DNA from: Scandinavium goeteborgense
GTDB taxonomy: Bacteria > Pseudomonadota > Gammaproteobacteria > Enterobacterales > Enterobacteriaceae
Length of the DNA stretch: 64,000 nucleotides
Direction: 5' to 3'
NCBI RefSeq assembly: GCF_003935895.2
Contig: NZ_CP054058.1
Span: 434,001-498,000 of the forward strand
Made by a program: the position numbers and the translations under genes. The notes beneath the pieces were generated by a model that saw only the letters and a list, made by a program, of their open reading frames with translations, was not told the origin of the DNA and did no database searches. Each line of letters begins with the position of its first letter. The first letter of the stretch is position 1. Shown one piece after another: positions 45,501 to 54,707 of this stretch.

Positions 45501-47002
45501 ATGCGTGGCTGGCTGGAGAGCACGGCAAACGGGGTATCGTCACCCATTGAGCCGACCGCTTCCTGGCCGTTTTCACCGAGCACACGGATAACCGAGTCCA
45601 GCTCTTCCGCGCTGTAGTTAAACTGTTTCTGGTAGCTGGCGAGCATATCGTCGTCCAGCTCGCGGCTGCCGACGTCGGAGTCTGGCAAATCTTCGAACGG
45701 CACCAGGCGGCGGACGTTCTTCTCCATCCACTCTTTGTACGGATGACGGATTTTCAGGTCGTGATCGGTTTCCGCGGAGTGCAGAATGCGGCCCGCACGG
45801 GTGTCGATAACCATCAGCTCGCCAGGCCCAACGCGGCCTTTTTCTACCACTTCATCCGGCTGGTAATCCCAAATCCCGACTTCAGAGGCGCAGGTGATGA
45901 GCTTGTCTTTGGTGATGACGTAGCGCGCCGGGCGCAGACCGTTACGGTCGAGGTTACAGGCGGCGTAACGACCATCGGACATTACGATGCCCGCCGGGCC
46001 GTCCCATGGCTCCATGTGCATGGAGTTGAAGTCGAAGAACGCACGCAGATCCGGGTCCATGTCCGGGTTGTTCTGCCAGGCTGGCGGAACAAGCAGACGC
46101 ATGGCGCGCACGATATCCATCCCGCCGGCCAACAGCAGTTCGAGCATGTTGTCCATCGAGCTGGAGTCAGAACCGGTTTCGTTGACGAACGGCGCGGCAT
46201 CATGCAAATCCGGGATCAGCGGGGTCTGGAATTTATAGGTACGGGCGCGCGCCCACTGGCGGTTACCGGTAATGGTGTTGATTTCGCCGTTGTGTGCCAG
46301 ATAGCGGAACGGCTGTGCCAGCGGCCAGCGCGGCACGGTGTTGGTGGAGAAGCGCTGGTGGAACAGGCAAATGGCCGATTCCAGACGCAGGTCCGCCAGG
46401 TCCAGGTAGAAGCGCGGCAAATCCGCCGGCATACACAGACCTTTATAGATGTTGACCAGGTTTGACAGGCTACAGATGTAGAAGTCTTTGTCTTCCTGAA
46501 GACGCTTTTCAATGCGACGGCGGGCGATGAACAGACGGCGTTCCATATCACGCGGACGCCAGCCAGCCGGAGCGTTAACAAAAATTTGTTCGATACGAGG
46601 CAGCGAGGAGAGGGCGATTTCACCGAGCACCCCTTCGTTGGTTGGCACTTCGCGCCAGCCGACAATAGACAGGGTTTCACGCTGAAGTTCTTCTTCAACC
46701 ACACGACGCGAAGCCGCAGCGAGCTCGGCGTCTTTATTCAGGAACAGCATACCGACCGCGTAGTTTTTAGCTAAGCGCCAGCTGCGCTCTTCGGCCACGA
46801 GGCGGAAGAAACGATCGGGTTTTTGCAGCAGCAGGCCACAACCGTCACCGGTTTTACCATCGGCGAGGATCGCACCACGGTGCTGCATGCGGGCCAGTGC
46901 GTGAATGGCGGTACGCACTACCTTGTGGCTAGGTTCGCCTTCTATGTGGGCGATCAGGCCGAAACCACAGTTATCCCTCTCAAGGGATTTATCGTACAAC
47001 AT
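42542..47002 (-). CDS. gltB: Glutamate synthase large subunit GltB
   Basis: Alpha subunit that makes glutamate from 2-oxoglutarate and glutamine. At 1486 residues it equals E. coli GltB. The N-terminal glutamine amidotransferase domain starts [15 protein letters not shown]; residues 1-11 are a propeptide removed to free the catalytic cysteine 12. The central and FMN-binding synthase domains follow, with [16 protein letters not shown] and the 3Fe-4S cluster cysteines in [16 protein letters not shown] (about 1100-1120). The C-terminal beta-helix domain has many glycine-rich repeats such as [17 protein letters not shown]. Confidence 0.98.
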   Translation of the reverse strand: MLYDKSLERDNCGFGLIAHIEGEPSHKVVRTAIHALARMQHRGAILADGKTGDGCGLLLQKPDRFFRLVAEERSWRLAKNYAVGMLFLNKDAELAAASRRVVEEELQRETLSIVGWREVPTNEGVLGEIALSSLPRIEQIFVNAPAGWRPRDMERRLFIARRRIEKRLQEDKDFYICSLSNLVNIYKGLCMPADLPRFYLDLADLRLESAICLFHQRFSTNTVPRWPLAQPFRYLAHNGEINTITGNRQWARARTYKFQTPLIPDLHDAAPFVNETGSDSSSMDNMLELLLAGGMDIVRAMRLLVPPAWQNNPDMDPDLRAFFDFNSMHMEPWDGPAGIVMSDGRYAACNLDRNGLRPARYVITKDKLITCASEVGIWDYQPDEVVEKGRVGPGELMVIDTRAGRILHSAETDHDLKIRHPYKEWMEKNVRRLVPFEDLPDSDVGSRELDDDMLASYQKQFNYSAEELDSVIRVLGENGQEAVGSMGDDTPFAVLSSQPRIIYDYFRQQFAQVTNPPIDPLREAHVMSLATSIGREMNVFCEAEGQAHRLSFKSPILLYSDFKQLTTLTEDHYRADTLDITYDVTETNLEATVNALCDKAEQMVRNGTVLLVLSDRNIAKNRLPVPAPMAVGAIQTRLVDKSLRCDANIIVETASARDPHHFAVLLGFGATAIYPYLAYETLAKLVDSKAIEKDYRHVMLNYRNGINKGLYKIMSKMGISTIASYRCSKLFEAVGLHDDVSDLCFQGVVSRIGGAGFEDFQQDLLNLSKRAWLARKPLDQGGLLKYVHGGEYHAYNPDVVRTLQQAVQTGEYSDYQQYSKLVNERPAATLRDLLAINPGTDAVSINDVEPATELFKRFDTAAMSIGALSPEAHEALAEAMNSIGGNSNSGEGGEDPARYGTNKVSRIKQVASGRFGVTPAYLMNADVIQIKVAQGAKPGEGGQLPGDKVTPYIAKLRYSVPGVTLISPPPHHDIYSIEDLAQLIFDLKQVNPKAMISVKLVSEPGVGTIATGVAKAYADLITIAGYDGGTGASPLSSVKYAGCPWELGLVETQQALVANGLRHKIRLQVDGGLKTGLDIIKAAILGAESFGFGTGPMVALGCKYLRICHLNNCATGVATQDEKLRKNHYHGLPFKVTNYFEFIARETRELMAQLGVKRLVDLIGRTDLLKELEGFTAKQQKLNLSKLLETAEPHPGKALYCTEHNPPFDNGVLNAQLLQQAKPFVDEKQSKTFWFDIRNTDRSVGATLSGYIAQTHGDQGLASDPIKAHFSGTAGQSFGVWNAGGVELYLTGDANDYVGKGMAGGLLAIRPPVGSAFRSHEASIIGNTCLYGATGGRLYAAGRAGERFAVRNSGAITVVEGIGDNGCEYMTGGIVCVLGKTGVNFGAGMTGGFAYVLDEDGDFRKRVNPELVEVLDVDSLAIHEEHLRGLITEHVQLTGSQRGEEILANWPAFSAKFALVKPKSSDVKALLGHRSRSAAELRVQAQ

Positions 47003-47176
47003 ATCAGTGAACCTCCCCAGGCTCTACGAGACACACTCTGGACCGTTGCGCGCAGGCGTAGAAAGAGCAAGGCGGCGGGGCACAGGCCACGCATTCGCCC
47101 TCTCAACATCCTTTCGCATCGGTAAACAAGTATTGCGGACTTGCTTCAGAGGGAATCTCAATTACTGCATAAATAT

Positions 47177-47195
47177 GATGAGCAGACTGCTCATC
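47177..47195. promoter_or_regulatory. Perfect 19-base dyad upstream of gltB
   Basis: GATGAGCAG-A-CTGCTCATC is exactly symmetric about one central base and lies 175-193 bases upstream of the gltB start codon. The one-base spacer makes an RNA hairpin unlikely and favours a dimeric protein site. I do not recognise the motif. Confidence 0.4.
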
Positions 47196-47358
47196 GAGAA
47201 AGCTTCCAGCGGATTCTCAAGTTATCGGGAATCCGCACACAGGTCAAATGGCAATCTTATTTATACAAAAATGTGCTATAGGCAGGTTAAGTTTATGATT
47301 ATTATTGGTATTTGTGTGTTTTAACAATGCATTTACCCCCAGCGAACCGGCTGCTGAA

Positions 47359-47374
47359 TGTGATCTCTCTCACT
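47359..47374. promoter_or_regulatory. CRP-like site between gltB and yhcC
   Basis: TGTGA-TCTCTC-TCACT matches nine of ten conserved CRP positions. It is 357 bases upstream of gltB and about 300 upstream of yhcC. CRP is known to act on gltBDF in E. coli, so a distal gltB role is plausible. Confidence 0.5.
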
Positions 47375-47672
47375 ATATGAAAGCGCTATTATGGCGGATC
47401 TGTGCTGAGTGGCTTTTTTATCTCAGAATAATCTTCTGCCGTGGAGCGTGAATCCCCCTGATGCCACTGTTTTTCATCTGGCACGGTAATAGTGAAAAAA
47501 CGCGGTTCAACATAAGGAAAAGTAATCACCGGGATGGTGAATGAAATTGCAGTTATCTTGATTGGTTATGCAATAGATGTGACATATCCGGAGCGTTTGA
47601 TCCAGGTCAGCGCCGAAAGGGTCTAAAAATGGCAGGCTTTGCACCTCTTCGAAAGGTGCGGTCTATCAGATT

Positions 47673-48605
47673 ATGCAGTTACAGAAATTAGTCAATATGT
47701 TTGGTGGGGATCTTATGCGTCGCCATGGCGAAAAGGTGCATAAGCTGACCCTGCACGGGGGTTTTAGCTGCCCGAATCGCGATGGCACTATCGGCCGCGG
47801 CGGCTGCACCTTCTGTAATGTCGCGTCGTTTGCCGATGAGGCGCAGCAGCACAGCTCCATTGCGGATCAGCTGGCACACCAGGCGCAACGGGTGAACCAG
47901 GCGAAACGCTATCTCGCGTATTTTCAGGCCTATACCAGCACCTTTGCGGAGGTGCAGGTGCTGCGGTCGATGTATCAGCAGGCGGTCAGTCAGGCGAATA
48001 TTGTCGGATTATGCGTGGGCACGCGCCCCGACTGCGTGCCCGAGGCGGTGCTGGATTTACTCTGTGAATATAAAGATAAGGGCTACGAAGTGTGGCTTGA
48101 ACTCGGTTTGCAGAGTGCGCAGGATAAAACCCTGCATCGCATCAATCGTGGGCATGATTTTGCCTGTTACCAGGCCACCACGCGTCTGGCACGCGAACGC
48201 GGGCTGAAAGTGTGTACGCATTTGATTATCGGACTGCCGGGCGAAGGGCAGTCGGAGTGTATGCAGACGCTCGAAAAAGTGGTCGAGACCGGCGTCGATG
48301 GCATCAAGCTGCATCCATTACATATCGTGACCGGCAGTATCATGGCGAAAGCCTGGGAAGCGGGCAGGCTGAAAGGCATTGAGCTGGATGAATACACTCA
48401 GACCGCGGGTGAAATGATCCGCCACACGCCGCCGGAGATTGTCTATCACCGCATTTCCGCCAACGCACGTCGCCCGACGCTGCTGGCCCCACTGTGGTGT
48501 GAGAACCGCTGGACCGGAATGCTGGAGCTGGACCGCTATCTTAACGAACATGGCGTGCAGGGCTCCGCGCTTGGCCGGGGTTTCACCCCTCTCCCCGACG
48601 CATAA
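47673..48605 (+). CDS. yhcC: Radical SAM protein YhcC
   Basis: A 310-residue radical SAM protein of unknown substrate, conserved immediately upstream of arcB. The cluster cysteines are in CPNRDGTIGRGGCTFC (about residues 32-47), with spacing Cx11Cx2C instead of the usual Cx3Cx2C; this is characteristic of the YhcC/TIGR01212 group. Other conserved parts are LCVGTRPDCVPEAVLDLL and HLIIGLPGEGQ. It carries the fold of the Elp3/oxygen-independent coproporphyrinogen oxidase type. Confidence 0.92.
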   Translation: MQLQKLVNMFGGDLMRRHGEKVHKLTLHGGFSCPNRDGTIGRGGCTFCNVASFADEAQQHSSIADQLAHQAQRVNQAKRYLAYFQAYTSTFAEVQVLRSMYQQAVSQANIVGLCVGTRPDCVPEAVLDLLCEYKDKGYEVWLELGLQSAQDKTLHRINRGHDFACYQATTRLARERGLKVCTHLIIGLPGEGQSECMQTLEKVVETGVDGIKLHPLHIVTGSIMAKAWEAGRLKGIELDEYTQTAGEMIRHTPPEIVYHRISANARRPTLLAPLWCENRWTGMLELDRYLNEHGVQGSALGRGFTPLPDA

Positions 48606-48695
48606 CCCCAATTCTCACCGCATTTTTCGCACAACCTTCAACGCGTTGCTCAGAATTGGGTATTATTGAGCGACGTTGTGGTGAAGGAAATCCCT

Positions 48696-51023
48696 ATGAA
48701 GCAAATCCGAATGCTTGCGCAGTACTATGTCGACCTGATGATGAAGCTCGGCCTGGTACGCTTCTCAATGCTGCTGGCGCTGGCGCTGGTGGTATTAGCC
48801 ATCGTGGTACAGATGGCGGTAACCATGGTGCTGCACGGCCAGGTCGAGAGTATTGACGTTATCCGCTCCATTTTCTTTGGGCTGTTGATCACGCCCTGGG
48901 CGGTTTATTTTCTCTCGGTGGTGGTTGAGCAACTGGAAGAGTCTCGCCAGCGTCTTACGCGCCTGGTCCAAAAGCTGGAAGAAATGCGTGACCGCGACCT
49001 GAAGCTGAATGTGCAATTGAAAGACAATATTGCGCAGCTTAACCAGGAAATCACCGATCGTGAAAAGGCGGAAGCCGAGCGTCAGACCACCCTGGAACAG
49101 CTGAAAATCGAAATGAAGGAGCGCGAACAGACGCAAATTCAGCTTGAGCAGCAGTCGTCATTCCTGCGTTCGTTCCTTGATGCCTCGCCAGACCTGGTAT
49201 TTTACCGCAACGAAGATAAAGAATTTTCCGGCTGTAACCGCGCAATGGAGCTGTTGACCGGTAAAAGCGAAAAGCAGCTGGTGAATCTCAAGCCTCTCGA
49301 CGTGTACTCCCCGGAAGCCGCTGCCAAAGTTCTTGAAACTGATGAGAAAGTCTTCCGCCACAACGTGTCGTTGACCTACGAACAATGGCTGGATTATCCC
49401 GATGGCCGCAAAGCCTGCTTCGAAATCCGCAAAGTGCCGTATTACGACCGCGTCGGGAAACGCCACGGTCTGATGGGCTTTGGTCGCGATATTACCGAAC
49501 GTAAGCGCTATCAGGACGCCCTGGAGCGCGCCAGCCGCGATAAGACTACCTTTATTTCTACCATCAGCCACGAGCTGCGCACGCCGCTTAACGGCATCGT
49601 CGGTCTGAGCCGTATTCTGCTGGATACCGATTTGACGTCTGAGCAGGAGAAATACCTGAAAACCATCCACGTTTCGGCGGTCACGCTGGGTAATATATTC
49701 AACGATATTATCGACATGGATAAGATGGAGCGGCGTAAAGTTCAGCTGGATAACCAGCCTATCGATTTCACCGGTTTCCTGGCCGACCTGGAAAACCTGT
49801 CGGGCCTGCAGGCGCAGCAAAAAGGGCTGCGTTTCGTGATGGACCCGACGCTGCCATTGCCGCATAAAGTCATCACCGATGGCACCCGCCTGCGTCAGAT
49901 CCTGTGGAATCTGATTAGCAACGCGGTCAAATTTACCCAGAAGGGTAACGTGTCGGTTCGCATACGCTACGATGCAGGCGACATGCTGCGCTTCGAAGTG
50001 GAAGACTCCGGGATTGGCATCCCGCAGGAAGAGCAGGACAAAATTTTCGCGATGTATTATCAGGTGAAAGACAGTCAGGGCGGAAAACCGGCGACCGGCA
50101 CCGGCATTGGTCTGGCGGTTTCGCGTCGTCTGGCGAAGAGTATGGGCGGCGATATCACCGTTTCCAGCCAACCGGGCAGCGGCTCAACCTTCACGTTAAC
50201 CGTGCACGCACCTGCCATCGCGGAAGAAGTGGAAGACACCCTGGCCGATGATGATATGCCGTTGCCTGCCCTGCATGTACTGCTGGTGGAAGATATCGAG
50301 CTGAACGTGATTGTGGCGCGCTCGGTGCTGGAGAAACTCGGCAACAGCGTGGACGTGGCGATGACCGGCAAAGAGGCGCTGGAGATGTTCTCGCCTTCTG
50401 ATTACGATTTGGTGCTGCTGGATATTCAGCTGCCTGACATGACCGGCCTGGATATCTCCCGCGAACTGAAACAGCGTTATCACGCCGACGAGCTGCCGCC
50501 GCTGGTGGCGCTGACCGCCAACGTGCTGAAGGACAAAAAAGAGTATCTGGATGCGGGAATGGACGACGTGCTGAGCAAGCCGCTGGCCGTTCCGGCATTG
50601 ACCGCGATTATCCAAAAATTCTGGGATACCCCTGACGACGAGGAAAGCAGCGTGACCACGACCGACAGCAACAAATCAAGCAGCGTACTGGATACCGATA
50701 TGCTCCAGCAGTACATCGAGCTGGTGGGCCCGCAGCTCATCACCGACGGTCTGGCGGTGTTCGAGAAGATGATGCCGGGATATCTGGCGGTACTGGAATC
50801 AAACCTGACCGCGCGCGATCAGAAAGGCATTGTTGAAGAAGGGCATAAAATCAAAGGCGCCGCAGGCTCGATTGGTTTACGTCATATTCAGCAGCTTGGG
50901 CAGCAGATTCAGTCTCCGGATCTTCCGGCGTGGTGGGATAACGTGGGTGAATGGGTCGAAGAGATGAAAACGGAGTGGCAGCAGGATGTCGATACCCTGA
51001 AAGCGTGGGTTGCTAGCCGATAA
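48696..51023 (+). CDS. arcB: Aerobic respiration control sensor kinase ArcB
   Basis: Hybrid histidine kinase that senses quinone redox state and phosphorylates ArcA. The 775 residues have two membrane helices (about 25-45 and 58-78), a coiled coil (about 80-150), and a PAS domain (about 155-270). The kinase domain has the phosphorylated histidine in STISHELRTPLNG (about 292) and ATP-binding motifs NLISNAVKF and GTGIGLAVSRRLAKSMGG. A receiver domain with aspartate in DLVLLDIQLPDMTG (about 576) and an Hpt domain with EEGHKIKGAAGSIG (about 714) follow. The ATG at 48696 gives MKQIRMLAQYY, the family start; the frame is open 30 bases upstream. Confidence 0.97.
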   Translation: MKQIRMLAQYYVDLMMKLGLVRFSMLLALALVVLAIVVQMAVTMVLHGQVESIDVIRSIFFGLLITPWAVYFLSVVVEQLEESRQRLTRLVQKLEEMRDRDLKLNVQLKDNIAQLNQEITDREKAEAERQTTLEQLKIEMKEREQTQIQLEQQSSFLRSFLDASPDLVFYRNEDKEFSGCNRAMELLTGKSEKQLVNLKPLDVYSPEAAAKVLETDEKVFRHNVSLTYEQWLDYPDGRKACFEIRKVPYYDRVGKRHGLMGFGRDITERKRYQDALERASRDKTTFISTISHELRTPLNGIVGLSRILLDTDLTSEQEKYLKTIHVSAVTLGNIFNDIIDMDKMERRKVQLDNQPIDFTGFLADLENLSGLQAQQKGLRFVMDPTLPLPHKVITDGTRLRQILWNLISNAVKFTQKGNVSVRIRYDAGDMLRFEVEDSGIGIPQEEQDKIFAMYYQVKDSQGGKPATGTGIGLAVSRRLAKSMGGDITVSSQPGSGSTFTLTVHAPAIAEEVEDTLADDDMPLPALHVLLVEDIELNVIVARSVLEKLGNSVDVAMTGKEALEMFSPSDYDLVLLDIQLPDMTGLDISRELKQRYHADELPPLVALTANVLKDKKEYLDAGMDDVLSKPLAVPALTAIIQKFWDTPDDEESSVTTTDSNKSSSVLDTDMLQQYIELVGPQLITDGLAVFEKMMPGYLAVLESNLTARDQKGIVEEGHKIKGAAGSIGLRHIQQLGQQIQSPDLPAWWDNVGEWVEEMKTEWQQDVDTLKAWVASR

Positions 51024-51142
51024 AAAATGACCCCGGTCAAGCCGGGGTGCGCGAATACTGCGCCAACACCAGGGAAAACGTGGCTGCGCCTCGATAGTTT
51101 TAAGAGTGTTGAACAGACGCGGCCTGAGAATTTGGACTGCAC
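51022..51142 (-). ncRNA. arcZ: Small RNA ArcZ
   Basis: Hfq-dependent sRNA that activates rpoS translation and represses arcB, flhDC and others. It lies on the minus strand between arcB and elbB, the position and orientation known in E. coli. The 3' part carries the conserved processed region (GTGTTGGCGCAGTATTCGCG), then a terminator hairpin ACCCCGG / CCGGGGT and a run of six T residues. The 5' end at 51142 (GTGCAGTCC) parallels the E. coli 5' end and gives 121 bases, the E. coli length. The 5' half diverges, as expected. The 3' end abuts, and slightly overlaps, the arcB stop codon. Confidence 0.9.
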
Positions 51143-51149
51143 GTTCATT

Positions 51150-51178
51150 AAGATAGCAAAACTTAAATTATTTGTTAC
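51150..51178 (-). promoter_or_regulatory. Promoter of arcZ
   Basis: On the minus strand, TATCTT (51150-51155) lies seven bases before the predicted 5' end. It follows GTAACA (51173-51178) at a 17-base spacing. ArcA represses this promoter in E. coli; I did not identify an ArcA box. Confidence 0.5.
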
Positions 51179-51260
51179 GTAAATCAGTAAAATGTGTGAA
51201 GCATGGCGGTTAAATCAAAATAACTGATGGGCTTCATGCGGTTGCAAAAAGGAACGCAGG

Positions 51261-51914
51261 ATGAAAAAAATTGGCGTAGTGCTGAGCGGTTGTGGCGTAT
51301 ATGACGGCAGCGAAATTCATGAAGCAGTCATCACGCTGTTGGCCATTGCCCGTCATGGTGCGCAGGCGGTCTGTTTTGCGCCGGATAAAAGCCAGACTGA
51401 TGTAATTAATCATTTGGCTGGTGAATCAATGGCGGGCGAACGCAACGTTCTGCTGGAAGCGGCGCGCATCACGCGCGGTGACATTCAGCCGTTAGCGAGT
51501 GCGCGTGCCGATGAGCTTGATGCGCTGATTGTGCCCGGTGGATTTGGCGCGGCCAAAAACCTAAGCAACTTTGCTTCCCAGGGCAGTGAGTGCGTGGTCG
51601 ATGCGGATTTAAAAGCGCTGACGCTGGCGCTGCATCAGGCGGGTAAACCGCTCGGCTTTATGTGCATTGCCCCGGCGATGCTGCCGAAGATTTTTGATTT
51701 CCCTCTGCGCATTACCATCGGCACCGATATCGATACCGCCGAAGTGCTGGAAGCGATGGGCGCCGAACATGTGCCGTGTCCGGTAGACGATATCGTGGTG
51801 GATGAGGACCACAAAGTGGTGACCACGCCGGCCTATATGCTGGCGCAGAATATTGCCGACGCGGCAAACGGCATTGAGAAGCTGGTGGCCCGCGTGATGG
51901 TGCTGTGCGAATGA
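51261..51914 (+). CDS. elbB: Glyoxalase ElbB (DJ-1/PfpI-like)
   Basis: Class I glutamine amidotransferase-like protein with weak glyoxalase activity, known for an effect on isoprenoid yield. It has 217 residues, as in E. coli. It begins [23 protein letters not shown]; the nucleophile elbow is [16 protein letters not shown] (about 132-147), and [23 protein letters not shown] follows. Its stop overlaps the mtgA start (ATGA), so translation is coupled. Confidence 0.95.
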   Translation: MKKIGVVLSGCGVYDGSEIHEAVITLLAIARHGAQAVCFAPDKSQTDVINHLAGESMAGERNVLLEAARITRGDIQPLASARADELDALIVPGGFGAAKNLSNFASQGSECVVDADLKALTLALHQAGKPLGFMCIAPAMLPKIFDFPLRITIGTDIDTAEVLEAMGAEHVPCPVDDIVVDEDHKVVTTPAYMLAQNIADAANGIEKLVARVMVLCE

Positions 51915-52636
51915 GTCAGCGCCGTACGCCGTTGGCGTGGATAAAGCGCATTCTGCTGCGGGTGGTGGTCACACTCGCCGTGTTTTGGGGTGGGGGTATC
52001 GCGATTTTTAGCGTGCTGCCGGTGCCATTTTCAGCGGTGATGGTAGAGCGTCAGTTCGGGGAAATGTTGAGCGGCAACTTTCACTATCTGGCCCATTCTG
52101 ACTGGGTCAGCATGGATGAAATGACGCCGTGGATGGGCCTCGCCGTCATCGCGGCGGAAGACCAGAAATTCCCGGACCATTGGGGATTCGATGTGTCAGC
52201 CATTGAGAAAGCGCTGGCTCACAACGAGCAGAATGAAAACCGCATTCGTGGTGCGTCCACGCTGTCACAGCAGACCGCGAAAAATTTGTTCCTGTGGGAT
52301 GGCAGAAGCTGGCTGCGTAAAGGCCTGGAAGCGGGTTTGACGGTGGGCATCGAAACCGTCTGGAGCAAAAAACGCATCCTGACCGTTTACCTGAATATTG
52401 CTGAGTTTGGTGACGGGGTATTTGGCGTCGAAGCGGCTGCGCAGCGTTATTTCCATAAGCCAGCCAACAAATTGACGATGTCGGAAGCGGCGTTGCTTGC
52501 GGCGGTGCTGCCCAACCCGATTCGTTTTCGCGCCGATGCGCCATCAGGGTATGTTCGCAGCCGTCAGGCGTGGATATTACGCCAGATGCGTCAACTCGGT
52601 GGGGAAGGGTTCATGCGGGAAAATAAACTGTATTAA
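51911..52636 (+). CDS. mtgA: Monofunctional peptidoglycan glycosyltransferase MtgA
   Basis: GT51 enzyme that polymerises lipid II into glycan strands at the division site. The 241 residues have one N-terminal membrane helix (about 16-38). The catalytic glutamate lies in [17 protein letters not shown] (about 82-98), followed by [47 protein letters not shown] and [12 protein letters not shown]. The ATG at 51911 overlaps the elbB stop. The next gene, npr, is convergent. Confidence 0.95.
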   Translation: MSQRRTPLAWIKRILLRVVVTLAVFWGGGIAIFSVLPVPFSAVMVERQFGEMLSGNFHYLAHSDWVSMDEMTPWMGLAVIAAEDQKFPDHWGFDVSAIEKALAHNEQNENRIRGASTLSQQTAKNLFLWDGRSWLRKGLEAGLTVGIETVWSKKRILTVYLNIAEFGDGVFGVEAAAQRYFHKPANKLTMSEAALLAAVLPNPIRFRADAPSGYVRSRQAWILRQMRQLGGEGFMRENKLY

Positions 52637-52643
52637 AGATTTT

Positions 52644-52665
52644 TGCCCTCTCCTGCGGGAGAGGG
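52644..52665. terminator. Palindrome between mtgA and npr
   Basis: GCCCTCTCC and GGAGAGGGC form a perfect nine-base stem with a four-base loop. TTTTT precedes it, so on the minus strand it ends in a run of A, and on the plus strand no T run follows. It resembles a dispersed enteric hairpin and may serve both convergent genes weakly. Confidence 0.5.
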
Positions 52666-52691
52666 CGGCAGACAGTCAGCGTAAACGCGGA

Positions 52692-52964
52692 CTAATCTTC
52701 ATCGAACCCGGCGTTAAACAGCGCGATCACCGCCGCCAGGGCTTCAGTTTCCTGCGGCCCACTGGCTTCGATTTCAATCTGTCGGCCTTTCGCAGAATCC
52801 AGCATCAGTAACGCGATAACGCTGCTCGCTTCGGCTTCGGTGCCTTCGTCATTGCGCAGCCACACCTCGGCATCATAATTCTGTACCAGCTCAAACAGCT
52901 TCATCGCCGGGCGGGCGTGCATCCCCAGCTTATTGGTGATTTCAACCGTGTGCTTTACGCTCAT
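52692..52964 (-). CDS. npr: Nitrogen-PTS phosphocarrier NPr
   Basis: HPr-like phosphocarrier that passes phosphate from PtsP (EI-Ntr) to PtsN. It has 90 residues, as in E. coli. The active histidine is at residue 16 in [15 protein letters not shown], and [20 protein letters not shown] follows. The start overlaps the rapZ end by four bases, so it is cotranscribed with rapZ and ptsN. Confidence 0.97.
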   Translation of the reverse strand: MSVKHTVEITNKLGMHARPAMKLFELVQNYDAEVWLRNDEGTEAEASSVIALLMLDSAKGRQIEIEASGPQETEALAAVIALFNAGFDED

Positions 52965-53815
52965 GTTTTCCGTTTTTCCAGCGTCCGATGACGAGACTGA
53001 ACGTTCTTTCCGCGCGAGCGGAAGTAATCAGCCAGCTGTTCGGCAATGTACACCGAACGATGTTTACCGCCGGTACAACCAATCGCGACCGTCAGATAGC
53101 TGCGGTTGTTGGTTTCCAGCATAGGTAACCATAGCTCAAGATAGCTGCGGGTCTGATAGATAAAATTGTGAACTTCTGTGTGACGATCGAGGAACGCGGC
53201 AACCGGTTTATCGAGGCCGGTCATCGGGCGTAGTTTCGGGTCCCAGTGCGGGTTTGGCAGGAAACGCACGTCGAAAACGTAATCGGCATCGATAGGGATC
53301 CCGTGCTTAAAGCCGAAGGATTCAAACACCATCGTCAGCTCGCGCTCACGCTTGCCAAGCAGGCGCGTACGCAGCATTTCAGCCAGTTCATGCACCGACA
53401 TTTCTGAGGTGTCGACAATCAAGTCAGCGCGGGAACGCAGCGGTTCCAGTAAATCGCTTTCCTGATCGATTGCGCTTTCCAGTGACAGATTTTTGCTGGA
53501 AAGCGGGTGCAGTCGGCGGGTATCGCTGTATCGGCGGATCAGCGTGTTGCGATCGGCATCAAGGAACAACAGCTGCGGAGAGAATGCATCAGGCAAATTG
53601 TCCATTGCCTGCTCAAAAATCTCCGGAGATTCCGGCATGTTACGCACATCGATGCTGACGGCGGCAGAAATCTGTCGGTCAGCAAGGCTTTTCGCCAGTT
53701 CGGGCAACAGCACGACCGGCAGGTTGTCCACGCAGTAAAAGCCCATATCTTCCAGCGCACGCAGGGCGACAGATTTACCTGAGCCCGAGCGACCGCTGAC
53801 AATCATCAGTACCAT
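52961..53815 (-). CDS. rapZ: RNase adaptor protein RapZ
   Basis: Binds the sRNA GlmZ and presents it to RNase E, so controlling GlmS and amino-sugar supply. It has 284 residues, as in E. coli. The N-terminal P-loop GRSGSGKS is at residues 8-15, [18 protein letters not shown] follows, and Walker B-type VSIDVRNMP. The C-terminal RNA-binding and metabolite-sensing domain contains [25 protein letters not shown] and [15 protein letters not shown]. Confidence 0.97.
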   Translation of the reverse strand: MVLMIVSGRSGSGKSVALRALEDMGFYCVDNLPVVLLPELAKSLADRQISAAVSIDVRNMPESPEIFEQAMDNLPDAFSPQLLFLDADRNTLIRRYSDTRRLHPLSSKNLSLESAIDQESDLLEPLRSRADLIVDTSEMSVHELAEMLRTRLLGKRERELTMVFESFGFKHGIPIDADYVFDVRFLPNPHWDPKLRPMTGLDKPVAAFLDRHTEVHNFIYQTRSYLELWLPMLETNNRSYLTVAIGCTGGKHRSVYIAEQLADYFRSRGKNVQSRHRTLEKRKT

Positions 53816-53848
53816 CAGTCGTTTCTCCTTACGACAACCGAGTTACCG

Positions 53849-54340
53849 TTAGGCATTTTCATCACCGTTATCGTCGCCAGTGATAATTTCATACAGTTCC
53901 TGATCGCTCTGGGCGCTTCGCAACCGGCGGCAGATGGTTTTGTCTGCCAGACGCTTCGCCACCAGTGACAGGGTGTGCAAATGCGTTTTGGTCTGATCGG
54001 CCGGCACCAAAAGGGCGAACAGCAGATCAACCGGCTGGTTATCAATGGCATCAAAGCTGATCGGTGTTTCGAGCTGCACGAAAACGCCGACGGCACGCAG
54101 AGTATCTTCTTCCAGCTTGCCGTGAGGAATGGCGATGCCGTTGCCGATACCGGTACTGCCCATCTTTTCACGGGTCAGAATAGCTTCGAATACCACCTGC
54201 GACGGTAAACCAAGCTGCTTTGCGGCCAGTTCGCTGATGATTTCCAGCGCACGCTTTTTACTCTGGCAGTGAACTGCACTGCGGGTACATTCCTGGTTAA
54301 GGACATTGCTCAATTGCAGAGCGGAATCATTGTTCATCAT
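53849..54340 (-). CDS. ptsN: Nitrogen-PTS EIIA component PtsN
   Basis: EIIA-Ntr, terminal phosphoacceptor of the nitrogen PTS, which regulates K+ uptake (TrkA, KdpD) and other targets. It has 163 residues, as in E. coli. The active histidine is near residue 73 in GIGNGIAIPHGKLEE, and PVDLLFALLVPADQTKTHLHTLS follows. I chose the ATG at 54338-54340, after AGGTG; a second ATG follows directly. The frame extends to 54397, but that part is not conserved. hpf is upstream across 57 bases. Confidence 0.95.
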   Translation of the reverse strand: MMNNDSALQLSNVLNQECTRSAVHCQSKKRALEIISELAAKQLGLPSQVVFEAILTREKMGSTGIGNGIAIPHGKLEEDTLRAVGVFVQLETPISFDAIDNQPVDLLFALLVPADQTKTHLHTLSLVAKRLADKTICRRLRSAQSDQELYEIITGDDNGDENA

Positions 54341-54397
54341 AATTTCACCTGCGTGCCGCCCAACCCGAACAACCGGGTCAGGCGTACGCCCGGACAA

Positions 54398-54685
54398 TTA
54401 GTGTTGTTTCAGTTTATCTTTATGTTTGTTCAGCTGTCTTGCAAGCTTATCGATAAGACCGTCGATTGCGGCATACATATCCTGCCCTTCCGCACTGGCA
54501 TGAATTTCGCCCCCGTTAACATGCAGGGTGGCATCCGAGATATGAGTCACCTTTTCCACTTTTAACACAATATAGACCTGATTGATCCGTTCGAAAAACT
54601 GCTCGAGCTTCGCGAATTTGGTGTTCAAAAATTCACGCAGTGCGTCAGTGATTTCGACATTGTGTCCTGTGATATTGAGCTGCAT
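54398..54685 (-). CDS. hpf: Ribosome hibernation promoting factor HPF
   Basis: Binds the 30S subunit in stationary phase and promotes 100S ribosome dimers. It has 95 residues, as in E. coli (short HPF form), from MQLNITGHNVEITDALREF to RQLNKHKDKLKQH. I chose the ATG at 54685, the family start; the frame is open into the end of rpoN, 22 bases upstream. It is downstream of rpoN in the conserved cluster. Confidence 0.96.
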   Translation of the reverse strand: MQLNITGHNVEITDALREFLNTKFAKLEQFFERINQVYIVLKVEKVTHISDATLHVNGGEIHASAEGQDMYAAIDGLIDKLARQLNKHKDKLKQH

Positions 54686-54707
54686 AGTGTCTTCCTTATC
54701 GGTTGTG

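Larger units (their letters stand above)
47003..47672. other. Divergent gltB-yhcC regulatory region
   Basis: This 670-base gap is AT-rich, especially 47160-47340. It holds a perfect 19-base dyad (47177-47195) and a CRP-like site (47359-47374). In E. coli this region carries the Lrp, IHF and CRP sites of gltBDF. I see no conserved ORF or recognisable small RNA. Confidence 0.5.

Noticed and set aside
49158-50171. A 337-codon minus-strand frame inside arcB
   Set aside because: Lies opposite the ArcB PAS and kinase domains, which are fully conserved in the sense frame.
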